64,000 nt of DNA from Amoebidium appalachense (Eukaryota; Ichthyosporea): the NCBI GenBank assembly GCA_963693365.1, contig CAVNZM010000005.1, positions 12,896,001 to 12,960,000 of the forward strand, written 5' to 3'. Below, piece by piece: positions 27,913 through 38,513 of the stretch. The notes under the pieces are model-generated. The model saw only the letters and a list, made by a program, of their open reading frames with translations, did no database searches and had not been told where the DNA came from. Each line of letters opens with the position of its first letter. Within the stretch, counting starts at the first letter, position 1. Position numbers and translations under genes: made by a program.

Positions 27913-29133
27913 TGGGGGGGGGGGGGGGGGGGGGGGGGGGGATGTGTTTGTGTTTTTTGTTGAAGCTCCTCGGGAGACGGGGGGGGTTTCCTGTGGTGGC
28001 TTCTTGTTGCATCTGCAACTGCTCCTCCCCCCATCCTTCCCTTTGCCTGTCCCTCATCCACCAACCTTCCCTGTGCCGCTACACCTGTGATCCCCCCCCC
28101 CCCCCCCTTCCCTTCGACACACACCTGACATACCTTGTCCTCACCCTTTGCCTTTGCAGGCGGCCGCACCGGGTAGCTACCAGACGGCACACAGCAGCAG
28201 CGCCACGCAGAAGGCCGCAACAACACAGCCTCTGGCCCCGGCATCCAGCCAGGACATGTACACACAGGTGCGTGGTTGTCTCGGTGTGGGTGTGTGGTGT
28301 GGGTGTGCGTGGGTACGTGTGGTGGTGGGTAGTGTGTGTGTGTGTGCTTTTTTTTTGGGGGGGGGGGGGGGAGGGGGGCAGACGATTGGTAGTGTTAAGG
28401 TGGTTAACGGCCTTGCCCAAACATTGCCGCTGGAGTTGCAGTGCTCTGGCAGGCATAACCCAAAGGCCTTACGGCCAATCAGTGCACACCCATTAAGGCC
28501 ATATATGGCCAAAAGTACTATGCCATAGCCATACGACCAATCAGTCCACACCCACCCACACCATATGAGGCTATTCTAACCCTCTCCCCATAGGCGTACG
28601 ACAGCAAGGGCAGCTACGGGGCCAGCACGGGGGCGGCAGCGGCCAGCCCCAGCGGGGTCAACGGCAGCAGCGGGCAGGGGGCCGGCCAGCTTGGCTACTA
28701 TGGGGGCCTGGGCTACGGCCAGCAGCAGCCCTTCATGCAGCAGCAGCAGCAGCAGACACAGCAGCAGGTGTGTGCGTGTGTGCGTGTGTGGGTGCGTGTG
28801 TGTGTGTGTGTTTGGGGGGGGGGGGGGGACGGGGGAGTATGTGTGTGCGTGGGTGCGTGTGTGTGGGTGCCGCACGGACGTGTGTGCGTGTGCGTGTGGG
28901 TGTATGTGTGTGTGCACAGGAGACTCTGTGGTGCTGTGTGGCAGGAGCGGGTTGGTGCTGTGAAACAGGGGGATGGGTGGTGTCGTGTATGTGGTTGGGT
29001 GGTGTGATGTGTTGGTGGGCGGGTGGGTGGTGTTTTGTGCAGGGTGAGCAAGCATGGGTGTACTGACTCTGTTCAACAGGGGGCATATGGGCAGCGCATG
29101 AACCACAGCCAGCAGTACTGGGGCCAGTCTTAA
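16099..29133 (+). CDS. UBAP2/Lingerer/GIP1-like UBA-domain protein (17 exons, 831 aa)
   Basis: Exons by eye: 16099-16143, 16521-16665, 17467-17580, 18156-18221, 18530-18690, 19429-19550, 20218-20578, 21024-21140, 22010-22152, 23535-23892, 24291-24359, 24739-24843, 25463-25603, 27666-27878, 28160-28267, 28594-28767, 29080-29133. They sum to 2,496 nt, exactly 832 codons, with GT-AG borders and matching phases throughout. Residues about 16-63 form a UBA/CUE-like helix bundle ([20 protein letters not shown]), followed by a Lys-rich segment and a Pro/Glu-rich region. [13 protein letters not shown] at about 380-392 matches the conserved VQFG motif of UBAP2/UBAP2L/Lingerer and plant GIP1. The C-terminal half is Tyr/Gln/Gly/Pro-rich and ends [14 protein letters not shown], like the YW-containing end of UBAP2L. 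Such proteins are cytoplasmic RNA-granule factors. YTNAC branch-point-like motifs precede several acceptors. The acceptors of exons 3 and 12 have in-frame alternatives. Fungal Def1-like proteins are the main alternative assignment. Confidence 0.85.
16299..16352 (+). repeat. (CA)n microsatellite in intron 1 of the UBAP2-like gene
   Basis: A pure CA tract followed by interrupted CA/CG sequence to about 16410. Confidence 0.9.
18754..18860 (+). repeat. 24-bp minisatellite, about 4.5 copies, in intron 5
   Basis: The unit begins GCCCGTGCACATGCAATGAG. It starts about 60 bp after the donor at 18691 and stays in frame with exon 5, so intron retention would add an Ala-Arg-His repeat. Confidence 0.85.
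20107..20187 (+). repeat. (CA)n microsatellite running into the exon 7 acceptor
   Basis: A CA tract, then CACG repeats, end in CGCACAG at 20211-20217, which serves as the acceptor of exon 7. Confidence 0.9.
22340..23425 (+). repeat. Minisatellite with 27-bp and 23-bp units and about 104-bp higher-order period, intron 9
   Basis: About 1.1 kb of tandem units, each containing ACAGTACTGTGTGCATGTGT. Most units are 27 bp, preceded by CTGGGTG or CTGGGTA. Others lack GGGT and are 23 bp. In the left half the short unit recurs after every three long ones (3 x 27 + 23 = 104 bp), visible as identical segments starting at 22395, 22499 and 22603. The 23,000-23,170 stretch has a run of consecutive long units. 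Confidence 0.9.
24377..24453 (+). repeat. (CA)n microsatellite, intron 11
   Basis: A pure CA tract beginning 18 bp after the exon 11 donor GTAGGT, followed by a GA-rich tract to about 24507. Confidence 0.9.
25662..25726 (+). repeat. (CACTCA)n hexamer tract, intron 13
   Basis: About ten tandem copies of a CACTCA-type hexamer with one CATTCA variant. Confidence 0.85.
25830..25945 (+). repeat. Interspersed repeat family R2, copy in intron 13
   Basis: The segment includes GATGGGCTCTACTTACTATC, GTACTCTTGGTGTACTTTGC and CTCTGCATTTTGTGG, and ends at a poly-C run. The same ordered motifs occur at 27430-27545 and, in reverse, in the 37.1-37.6 kb region. Confidence 0.6.
26105..26440 (+). repeat. Diverged tandem duplication (about 200-bp period) in intron 13
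   Basis: The two copies share the order AGGTCT..AACC..TCTGCA, then a TCTGACATCTAACGACTCTGC-type segment (TCTAATATCTGACGATTCTGC in copy 2), then CAG..TCCC..AGAC. Copy 1 is about 26110-26225 and copy 2 about 26320-26435. Each is followed by a C-rich run. Confidence 0.6.
26483..26603 (+). repeat. (CT)n tract flanked by poly-C and poly-T, intron 13
   Basis: An uninterrupted CT repeat bordered by a C-run on the left and a T-run (about 26618-26643) on the right. Confidence 0.9.
27430..27545 (+). repeat. Interspersed repeat family R2, second copy in intron 13
   Basis: It contains GAGGATGGGCTCTGCTTATT, GCATACTCTTTATGTATGGC and TGTACTTCGTACTTTTTGAC, and ends at a poly-C run like the copy at 25830. 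Both have the same orientation and lie 1.6 kb apart. Confidence 0.6.
28473..28560 (+). promoter_or_regulatory. CCAAT/CArG-like cluster inside intron 15
   Basis: Two near-identical elements, CCAATCAGTGCACACCC and CCAATCAGTCCACACCC, flank a perfect CCATATATGG palindrome at 28499-28508. The spacing resembles the other promoter-like clusters of this window, so this could be an internal promoter or enhancer. Confidence 0.4.
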
Positions 29134-29189
29134 ATGCTCAGGCAGTGGCCGGGGGGTGACTGGCACAGCCCCCATGATTTTGGCACGAA

Positions 29190-29195
29190 AATAAA
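29190..29195 (+). promoter_or_regulatory. Polyadenylation signal AATAAA of the UBAP2-like gene
   Basis: AATAAA lies 57 bp after the TAA stop, with a GT-rich stretch downstream. Confidence 0.65.
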
Positions 29196-29199
29196 CGAG

Positions 29200-30456
29200 A
29201 ATGTTGGGTGGGGCCATGGCGGCCTGCCCGTGTGTTTATGTCCTTGTGTATGGTCATTGTGTGCGCGTGGAGTGACGTGGGATCCGCTATGCTATGCCAC
29301 TGGCACAAAAGTATCTGACACTCAGGCCTATGGGTGGGTGGGTGGGCGGGGGAGGGGGGGGGGGGCAGCGGCAGCACAACTCGGGAGTCCAGGCACACGA
29401 GTGTGTTGTGCCAGCTGCCTGACACTGAGACTGTACCCACGGATCGAACAATCAGTTAGTGACACACATGCATTCGAATCCCGTGGGCCCCCATGGCACA
29501 TCTGTTACGTATACCCACGTGCACCCACCCGAGTACGTGCGTAGCAGCTGTGTGCATAGTTGAGACCGATATCGAGCCCACCCACCCATTCAACCGTTAC
29601 CACACTCCTACACACGCCCACACAACTACGCGCGAGCATACACATGTGCATGTGCATGTGTATGCTGTGCCCCGGTACGCATGTAAAGCACATACGTAGA
29701 CATGTACACACCAGCCCATGCATGCATCCACACATATACCCACCTACCAACATATGCCCAATCGCAACAGTGGCACCCTCAACGTGACACACGGTACCCA
29801 CATCATGCTGCAGCTGTGCTAATTAGTCCTCCGCCCCCCTCCCAGGTCTTACACCATATGCATCCACCTAGGTGCTGTCGTGTAATGCCATACCGTGGCA
29901 CTCCATACACCCACACGCACACACTCACTAACACCGACGTACACACACCGTACACCCGTGAGAGCGCAGGCACGTGCGCACACGCACACACATACACACC
30001 GGCCAAATGGCCCAGCATCATGATACTCGTTCACAGGCACGTGGCTATATATAGCACATACTGCTATTCGTAGCTGCAGTTGCAGGAGGCCACCTGTGCC
30101 TCTTAAGACTCATCACATGCAGGACGCGGCACTGCCGGTCATTCTTGCTTGCCAAATATGGTAACATCGAGGCGCCAGAAAAAAACAATGGAATGCCAGC
30201 GCACAAAAGTGTTTACAAGACCACGAAAACCAGCCAAAAATGACAACTCCAATAAATATCACAACATCAAAACCGAAATTTACATCCCAAACATGCACGA
30301 TTGCACAAACCACCGACCGAGCGCCCAGTCACTGCTTTGAAACCCCTACAATTTATGCTAACTTCCTACAATTTCCAATGTCCACACTCCCCCCCCCCCC
30401 CCCCCCCACCCCCCCCCCCCTCTCTATCATTGACACCTAGCCACCCCCTGCCACAT
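29200..30456. other. Interval between convergent UBAP2-like and ABCF3 genes
   Basis: No gene is seen. The 3' ends of the two convergent genes border it. It has CA-rich mixed sequence and C-runs near 30390-30420. A T-loop-like TTCGAATCCC at 29473 lacks the rest of a tRNA. Confidence 0.6.
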
Positions 30457-30602
30457 CTACTTTGCCAGGGAGGCAGCGACCTTTCGTTTGAATGCTGCAA
30501 AGTCACCGTCAAAGCGATAGACCGTGCCGGCCTCACACACAATGATGTCCGTGGCAACGAGAGAAATCAGACGTTGGTCGTGCGATACCAGTACCACCCC
30601 AC

Positions 30603-30645
<43 letters not shown>

Positions 30646-30790
30646 GTGTGTGTGTGAGTGTGTGTGTATGTGTGTGTGTGTGTGTGCGGGACAGGAAGAG
30701 AGATGGAGAGAGAGGGGAGTGCGCGTGGGGCGGGGAAATAGAGAGAGAGAGCGAGAAAGGGAGGGAGGGAGGGGGGGGGGAGGGAGGGGG

Positions 30791-30846
<56 letters not shown>

Positions 30847-31365
30847 AGGAGAGAGAGAGAGGAGGAGCAGGAGAGAGAAAGGGAGAGAGGGCGAGAGAGA
30901 GTGTTGTGTTTGTGTGTGTGTGTGTGTGCTCGAGTAAATGTGTGTGTGTTGAGTGTTGGGTGTGAGGGTTAGCCTGAGACAAAATACCCTCAACACACAA
31001 AATTCATATGAAATGAAGTGGAGAACACCGAACGTGTCCACGGAAAGAAGCATAGAAGCGAGAAAACATGTACATGTGTGTATGCAGATGGCAACAGGGG
31101 GGACATGTTGCAGTAATGCTGAGCCAAAGGAAAAATCGAACCAAACGAACAGCCAGGAGCCAACAAGCCCCTGCCATGGCCCAATTTGTGGACAGCACAA
31201 TTTCATGTATCCAAACCGTTGTGCATCACAGACTGCTGGGAAAGGCGCAGCACAGGGGGAAGAGGGGGGGGGGGAGGTGAGGGGGGGAATACGAGTTTTC
31301 ATGTCAGGTGATTTCACAACAAATGAGCATCACGCACGCACGCACACACACACACACGCACACAC

Positions 31366-31414
<49 letters not shown>

Positions 31415-31501
31415 AGCACACACAGACAGAAGCCTACATATGCACAAAAACACACATGCAGGCACGAACGAACGGGGATGCCCAAACAAATAACCATAAG
31501 C

Positions 31502-31546
<45 letters not shown>

Positions 31547-32015
31547 CCCCCCCTCCCCCTCCGTTCCTTTGCGTCCCACGCACCAAGAACCCAGATTGCA
31601 ACCGTGCCCCCCTTGTTCCCCCCTCGCACACAGACAAGCAGGTAAGCAGCCACACATGTACGCCCGTACACACATCCAAAGCCCCCTCCTCCTCCTCCCC
31701 TGACACACAGACGCAAACATCCACACCCACACGAACACTTTCACCCACTCACCCACACCACGTGCCATTCCATCCCCCCCCCCCCCCCCCCCCCCCCCCC
31801 CCTTCCCACGCACCTTGTAGACCTGCAGGGCCTCTGCTAGCGCATCCACCGTCTCCATATCAAGATGGTTGGTGGGCTCATCCAACAATAAGATGTGGGA
31901 ATTCTCCATAGACAGGGCTGCAAAGGCCACTCTGCTCTTCTGCCCTCCTGATAACGTGCCAATCACCTGAAGACCTAGGTCCCCCGTGACTCCAAATGCA
32001 CCAAGATTCCTGTGT

Positions 32016-32067
<52 letters not shown>

Positions 32068-33183
32068 CGGTTTGCAAAGGAAAGGTGGCACTATACGAAT
32101 GTGTTTTTGTGTGTGTACTCGTGTGTGTCGTGTGTGTGTGTGATCGGACAATAGGCCCACAGCAGGGGTTAATATTTAGTGGGGTTTACATAGCCGTTTC
32201 AACATACAAGCACTTCATGCAGGAAGTAACCATCTAAATGAACCAATGCACATGCCCAGTAATCTTTCGGGAGGGGTTGGAGTAGGGGTGGAGGTGGGGG
32301 GAAATAATGAGGTCCCCCTTCAAGCCAACCGTTTTTCTGCCCACACCTTCAACCATTGCATCCCTCCCGCCCCCCCCCCTCCCCCCCCCCCCCACCCCCA
32401 CCCCTTCCTCTCTCCCTCCCTCTCCCCCTCCCCCCCCCCCCACACACCCCAAAAAAAAAAAAAAAAAAAAAAAAAAAGCCCACCCACATGCACCATTTCC
32501 CCATTCCCCTTATCATAAAACATTACCCCCCCCCCCCCCCCCCCCCCTTCTCCCGTCGGAAAAATCCGACGAATCACCAACCGCACACTGTTGTAACCTT
32601 CTCCATATGCCGCCTCGATTCTGGCCAATCAACCCCACCTACTCTCCTGTTCCTTTCCTCTACCCCCCCCCCCCCCCCCCCCCCCCCCTTCCACCCCCCC
32701 TCTCACACACACACACACACCCTCTCCCGCCGTCATCCAACCCCACCACGTACCGTCTGTACTCCTCTGCATTCAAGCCAGGGAATCTGTTCTTAAGGTA
32801 GGTGACAGGGGTGGCCTTAAGGTCCAACTGATCCACAAAGTGCTGTGTGAAGTAGCCCATCTTAAGCTTGGGATTGCGCCTCACATCCCCCCCCGTATGG
32901 CTGAGCTCCCCCGTGAGGATCTTAAGCAGGGTCGACTTGCCCGCACCATTCACACCCACCACGGCCATACGACTATCTTGCTGCACCCCAAGAGTCACAT
33001 TGCGCAGGATAAGGGGTAGGTCAGGCCCATATCTGTGTGTGTGCATGTACGTGTGTGTGTGTGTATGTGTGTGTGTGTGTGAAGTGTGTATGTATGCCGG
33101 GTGTGTTGTGGGCCATGTAGTGTTAGCAGCTGTATCGTTGCTGCCTTCTTGTCGTCAAACCCATGCCACCAGCAACCCATCAC

Positions 33184-33216
<33 letters not shown>

Positions 33217-34884
33217 TTTCCCTCCCCCCCCCCCCCTTCCCATCCCATGTCAACGCACATACAACAGCATACACACAAAAACATGCATACATCCTTCCCC
33301 CCCCTCCCCCCTTAATTTACCTACATACACGATCCCCCCCCCCCCTCCCACCCACCTGAAGTCCACCTCGTCCAGCTGCAGCAAGGGGAGCACCAATTTG
33401 TTGGGGTCGTTGAAGCGCAGCCGCACGGGTGGGTCGACCTCGATGGGTCTTAGCACCGGCAGCTTGGCCAGGATCTTAAGCTTGGACTGCGCCTGGGGGG
33501 CCCTGTTTGCGTTGTAGCGCCACCTGTCGATGTAGTCCTGTAGGTGCTGGCGGTACAGCTGCTGGGCCTCATACTCTCTCTGCTGCGCCAGCAGGGCCTC
33601 GCCCTTTGTCTTCTCAAACTGGTCGTAGTTGCCCTTGTAGCTGTCGATCTTCTGGCTGTGCACGTGCAGTATGTCTGTGGCCACCGTGTTGAGGAACTCT
33701 CTGTCGTGCGACACTACCATCAGCGATGCGGGCCACGACAGCAGATACGTCTCGAGCCATATCACCGCCTCAATGTCCAACATGTTTGTTGGCTCGTCCA
33801 GCAGTAGTAGATCTGGCTTGCTGAACAGTGCCCTAGCAAGGGCTATGCGCATACGCCAACCCCCACTGAACGCCCTGGTGGCCCACTGCTGTCTCTCGGG
33901 TGAAAACCCCAACCCGGAGAGGATAACTGCCGCTCTCGCCTCTGACGTATCTGCGTCTATCTCGTGCAGCCGCTGGTATATCTCGGCCAGCTGCTGTGCC
34001 TGTGCCGTGGTCTTTGTCAGGCCCGTCGCCGTTAGTTCCTTCTCTTGCTCCAGTAACCGTGCCCTTTCTACGTCAGCACTCAGCACGGCCTCTATGACTG
34101 TTGTGTCATCCCCCGCTATCTCCTGCTCCACGTACCCTATGCGTATGTGTGTGGGTATCTGCAGTTCGCGCCTAGCCACTGCCCTGAGTAGGGTGGTCTT
34201 TCCTATGCCGTTGCGACCCACCAGACCGTACCTCCGCCCATATGCCACGTTCACCGTTGCCTCCTTGAGAATCACCTTGCCGTAGTGGCTCAGGTCGAAG
34301 TTCTCGACCTTTATGTCCCGTGTGCCCCCCTGGCCGCTGGCTGCGCCCTGCTGTGCGAGCATAAACACGCGGTATTCCTCATCTGCGTCCGTCTGTTTCT
34401 GCTCCTCCTCTTCCCTCGCCCTGTTCTCCGCCTCTCTCTGCTGTGTGGTTATCTCCTTCTGCTCTCTCTTCTCTAGTTTCTGCTTTCTCTTCTCCTCCGC
34501 CTTGGCCAACTTCTCCTGGTCGACCAAACTGTCTCGCTCCACCGGCTGGTCGAGAATGGACATGGCCACGGATCCCTTTGCCATGTTGTGTGCGAGTTTG
34601 GCCATCTGCACCGAGTTGTCGAGCTTTGACAGCTGTGGCTTATTCGCTTGCTTGTCACTCACTATGGCCTCGCTCAGCCGCACGCACAGGTCGCGTACAA
34701 CGAGGTCATCCTCACAGACCTGGCCCAGAAACGGAGACAACAGCTCGTACAACTCATCCCCCTCGGGCCCGAGCTCCATACCCGGGTCCTCTACCGTACC
34801 CACACAGTACTCTAACATGTCTTCATCCAGCCCCGGTACTGCGTCCTGGATGCGCGCACGCACTTCCTCACGGCCCAGCGGCAT
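30457..34884 (-). CDS. ABCF3: ABCF3/GCN20-type ABC-F ATPase (4 exons, 716 aa)
   Basis: A soluble twin-ATPase ABC protein. The yeast homologue GCN20 works with GCN1 at the ribosome to activate the GCN2 amino-acid starvation kinase. Minus-strand exons are 34884-33356, 33032-32754, 32009-31814 and 30603-30457; they total 2,151 nt (717 codons). A helical, charged N-terminal region (1-185) matches the GCN1-binding part of the family. ATPase 1 has Walker A GRNGIGKTT (about 223-231), signature FSGGW (339-343) and LLLLDEPTNMLD. It is followed by the ABC-F linker (QQREYEAQQLYRQH). ATPase 2 has GVNGAGKST (about 536-544), LSGGQ (622-626), LLLDEPTNHLD and a switch-like VSHDQR. Length and motif order fit animal ABCF3 (about 709 aa). 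Donors are followed by G-runs in the transcript, and acceptors sit in CA tracts. The frame is open upstream to 35040, but the ATG at 34884 gives the family-like N-terminus. Confidence 0.95.
30603..30970. repeat. (GT)n and (GA)n tracts in ABCF3 intron 3
   Basis: GT-rich sequence from 30605 (immediately next to the exon 4 acceptor on the minus strand), then GA repeats at about 30795-30842 and again GT repeats. Confidence 0.85.
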
Positions 34885-35477
34885 GGTGATAGTGTGTTCC
34901 CGGCCGGGGGCACGGGCTGTGTGTGTGTGTGTGTGCGTGTGTGTGTCTTTGTTCGAACTCGAAAAAAATGCGAAGCTCGACCCAAGGGAGTTGGCGACAC
35001 CATTGATTGAAGGGGTCATGTGCCTAAGTGACAGCATCATCCGCTTACTTGTCAGATTTGCAATCGCAAACCGACGATCTCATCAACTCGTAGTGAGGTG
35101 AATCCCTTCGTGTGCTATGTGGGAACTGTAAAAATATTATTTGCTTGTGAGGGCGGTACTGCACTGACACTGTACGTAGGCTACACTGAAAAGCTACCTC
35201 AGCCGACCCGTGAGCGCTATATATTAGCAGCTCGCCACAACGAATGCATATGATGTGTTTTCTGCATATACAACTCAAGAAATGTGGGCTGTATGATGTG
35301 TAAGACAGTTGACGTACTGTACCAGCACACACAGTGTGAGAGCATAAAGGACACCTACATGTACTATGCAGTGTGTTTGCGTGTGTGCTTGTGTCTCTCT
35401 GTGTCTCTCTTCCTCCCCCCCGGGCCCTCTCCCTTTCTCTCGCTCTCTCTTGAGTCAGAGCCTCTCTCTCTCAGTCT

Positions 35478-35525
<48 letters not shown>

Positions 35526-35571
35526 TTCTCTCTTTCTCCCCCTCCCTCCCTTTCCCTTTTTCTCTCTCGCT

Positions 35572-35660
<89 letters not shown>

Positions 35661-35696
35661 CCCCTCCCTCCCTTTCCCTTTTTCTCTCTCGCTCTC

Positions 35697-35742
<46 letters not shown>

Positions 35743-36000
35743 CCCCTCCCCCCCCCCCCCCCCCCTCTTGTCCCGGTTTTCTCCGTCACTGTCTCTCTCT
35801 CTCTCTCCTCCTCCGTCCCTCCCGGCTCCCTCCCTCTATCTCTGTGTGGCTGTGCATGTGTTTACTGGTGAGGGTATCTTCTTTTTATTCCACCGTGTTT
35901 CTTGGCGTCGATATATATGTAGGGGACCGGCCAAGATTAAAGGTTCCTCCATTTCTCCCTTCCTCCCTCCCGGAGGCTCCACCCCTGCCTCCCTCCCTCT
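34885..36000. repeat. ABCF3 5' flank and long (CT)n region
   Basis: The ABCF3 promoter probably lies in 34885-35350; no clear TATA box is seen. From about 35375 to 35830 the plus strand is an almost unbroken CT-rich tract with two near-identical interruptions (TTTCTCCCCCTCCCTCCCTT at about 35531 and 35654), which suggests segmental duplication inside the microsatellite. Confidence 0.7.
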
Positions 36001-36990
36001 GTATGTGTGGCACATGACTGTGTGTGCGCGGGTGTTCAAGCTGGAGAGCGGGGGAGGGGGGGGAGGGATGGTTTTATGTAGGCCTAGGGGTGTACGTTGG
36101 CGGGTGTGATACAAGGCCTGTTTACTTATTGGAGGCCTTGGATATCGGTTGGATGCGTGTGTGTGGCGCCTGTAGCTTGACCGAAGTAGTGCGAAACAAG
36201 GAAGGTGTGTGTGAGTGTGCACGTGGTGTGGGGTGGGGGGGAGGGTGGGTCCCGGAGGGATTTTTCATTCTCGGTCTCCGCTGGACGCGGACGGGTGCCA
36301 CCAGTGGGTGGGTTGGATGTTGCATTTTGGGGGGGAGGTGGTCTGGGAGTAGCAGTGTCTCTTTGTGACGATAGGCTGGCGATTTCGTCAACGTATGTTC
36401 TAGTTGGGTGTGAGCTGGCCGGGAGGGAACACCAGCACATGTGCAAGTGAGATGTGTGCTCTGTACACCGTGGTCCAAAAAAAATGCCGAGAGGAGGTTT
36501 TTGTGAGTTTGCAGGTGCATTTGGCAGCCGCTTGCGGATGCCTGCACATGTACACCTTGCTTGTCCAACTGTTGCGACCACCGCACGTACAACACACTTT
36601 TTGGTGGTCCCTGTCGGTCTGGTCGTGTTCAACCTTGGCTCTCCTGAGCGCCACGGCCTTGAGTCTGGGCCTGAGTGCCTAACCACACCGTAAAGTGAGC
36701 TCTGGTGCCAAGGGTGTGCCTGACCAGCACACTAGGCGATGAGAGCAACACCAAACAGGGTGCACAGTCGGTGCACAGTCGGTGTGGGGTGCACTCTGAA
36801 CCAACACAGTCCAAGCTACTTGGGGCCAGCACACACGAACAAACACTATCCCTATGGTTTAGATTTTGATCGACCAGATTCCCACGTCAGGCCACCACAT
36901 GTACACCTGCACAACATAACCCTAATTGTCCCGATGCGGTTTCACAGCCGCAAGCTGGTGCCTGCCACAAGAGTGTGCAACATCATACCA
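36001..36990. other. Interval without recognisable gene
   Basis: A 186-codon minus-strand frame (36686-36126) and several shorter plus-strand frames overlap here, but none shows a domain, consistent splice sites or convincing composition, so none is called. Confidence 0.5.
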
Positions 36991-37640
36991 TAGAATATTC
37001 AAATAAACAGATGGACGTAGAAAGTGCAGAAAGGAGCATACTGAGTTTGAAGAACCAAGGGCACCACATATATTCAGCTGGAGGGTTGCACTTGGTCCAC
37101 AACATGACGTTTAAATATTGAGCGCAACAGAACGCACTATGGAGTACGAAGGACACCCTCATGGAGGAAAACACAATAGAGAGTTTTTGAGGAGTATGCA
37201 AGATAAGCAGAGGCCATCCTCAAGGGAATACGTTAAACACCATGAATGAAGTGTACGTTCATAACGGACCACACAGTGTTTAGCACAAAGAAGAGTATGA
37301 AAATAAGTAGAGCACATCCTCATAGGGATATGTTGAAATACAGAGTATAGAAAGGTCGGAAAACAAACATGAGCAATAATGATGCGGAGAGATCAACAGA
37401 GAGGGGGTACATGTGTTCAAAACACGACATGGATGTTCACATTGCACAGTACAACCCAACCTTGTAATATCCTCACCTTTTTTCCTCCCCCACAAAGAGC
37501 ACAACGAAAGTGTGTGTGGGTGGGTGTGAGGGGGGCCCCCAATGCGCCGTGGTGTACGAAGCACATATTCGCAACCGACAACACAAAGCAGAGTCCAAAC
37601 CATATCACAAGTATGCATAATACGCAGAGCCCATCCTCGG
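36990..37640 (-). repeat. Tandem, diverged array related to repeat family R2
   Basis: Reverse-complement matches to the R2 core occur near 37192-37225 (GTATGCAAGATAAGCAGAGG), 37290-37325 (GTATGAAAATAAGTAGAGCA) and 37608-37640 (GTATGCATAATACGCAGAGC), each followed by CATCCTC or similar. A related GTACGAAGGACACCCTCATG lies near 37145. The spacing is irregular (about 90-320 bp). The array ends at a G-run (37641-37674). Confidence 0.55.
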
Positions 37641-37641
37641 T

Positions 37642-37675
<34 letters not shown>

Positions 37676-38513
37676 AAGGTGTCATCCGCAGTACACGAAG
37701 GAGGGAGGGAAGGGGGGACGACAACTCAAAAGGCCAAGGAATTGCCACACAAAAACCCTGTCTGAAAAGCATGTCATCATGCGTGCCATCAGCAGTCAAC
37801 ACAAGGTGACGGCAGCAATACACAGAGTACAGGTGCACAAGCGAGCAGGCAAAAGGCAACTAAGAAAACAGGCTGATATGCCAGTAGCGCGGTGCAAAGA
37901 AGAACAAATGGAGCAGTAAATTTGTGTGCTTTCGCCGGCCGAGAAAACGTGTGCGTGTGCGTGTGTGGACATGTGTTGTGAGTGCCTGTGTATGTGTGCT
38001 ATTGTGTGTGTGTGTGCTTGCCTGAGATGTCTGCTTGTGTGTGTTCTCCCCATATGGGTAACAGGAAAAAAACAAGAGGACTCGGTACCCTTAGAGGTGG
38101 GAAAGAGGAGTGCTTACAATGAAGTACACAACCACGCCACAGCAAATATTCATGAAACAACAGTCGAAAGAAGCACAAACAATACACCTGAAATGAAGAA
38201 AGTGTCCCTGAAGGCGCACAACAACCATACCCTGTGTATGCCCCAGAAAAAACGAGACGTGTGTCAACATATCATAGTGATATGCGACACACAAACATGC
38301 AGGTGTTGCAAGGATACGTCAACTGTGTGCAATTTCTTCAATCCAAAAGCGAACCAGACCACAACACTGTCCGAGGGAGCCATGCACCCCACGAATGCGT
38401 ACTACCCCCCGGCACACACACCCTGCTGGCACGTGCACGTGCTTACTCACTGGGACGGACAGATACAGCAAGCTGCAGCGGCCACAGGCGCTCCAGACTA
38501 CGCTTTATTCCAT

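Noticed and set aside
29440-29500. tRNA-like T-loop TTCGAATCCC; a similar one occurs near 58747
   Set aside because: No D-arm, anticodon arm or acceptor pairing could be found around either.
36126-36686. 186-codon minus-strand frame
   Set aside because: No recognisable domain, composition fits the antisense of GT-rich DNA, and equally open frames exist on the other strand.
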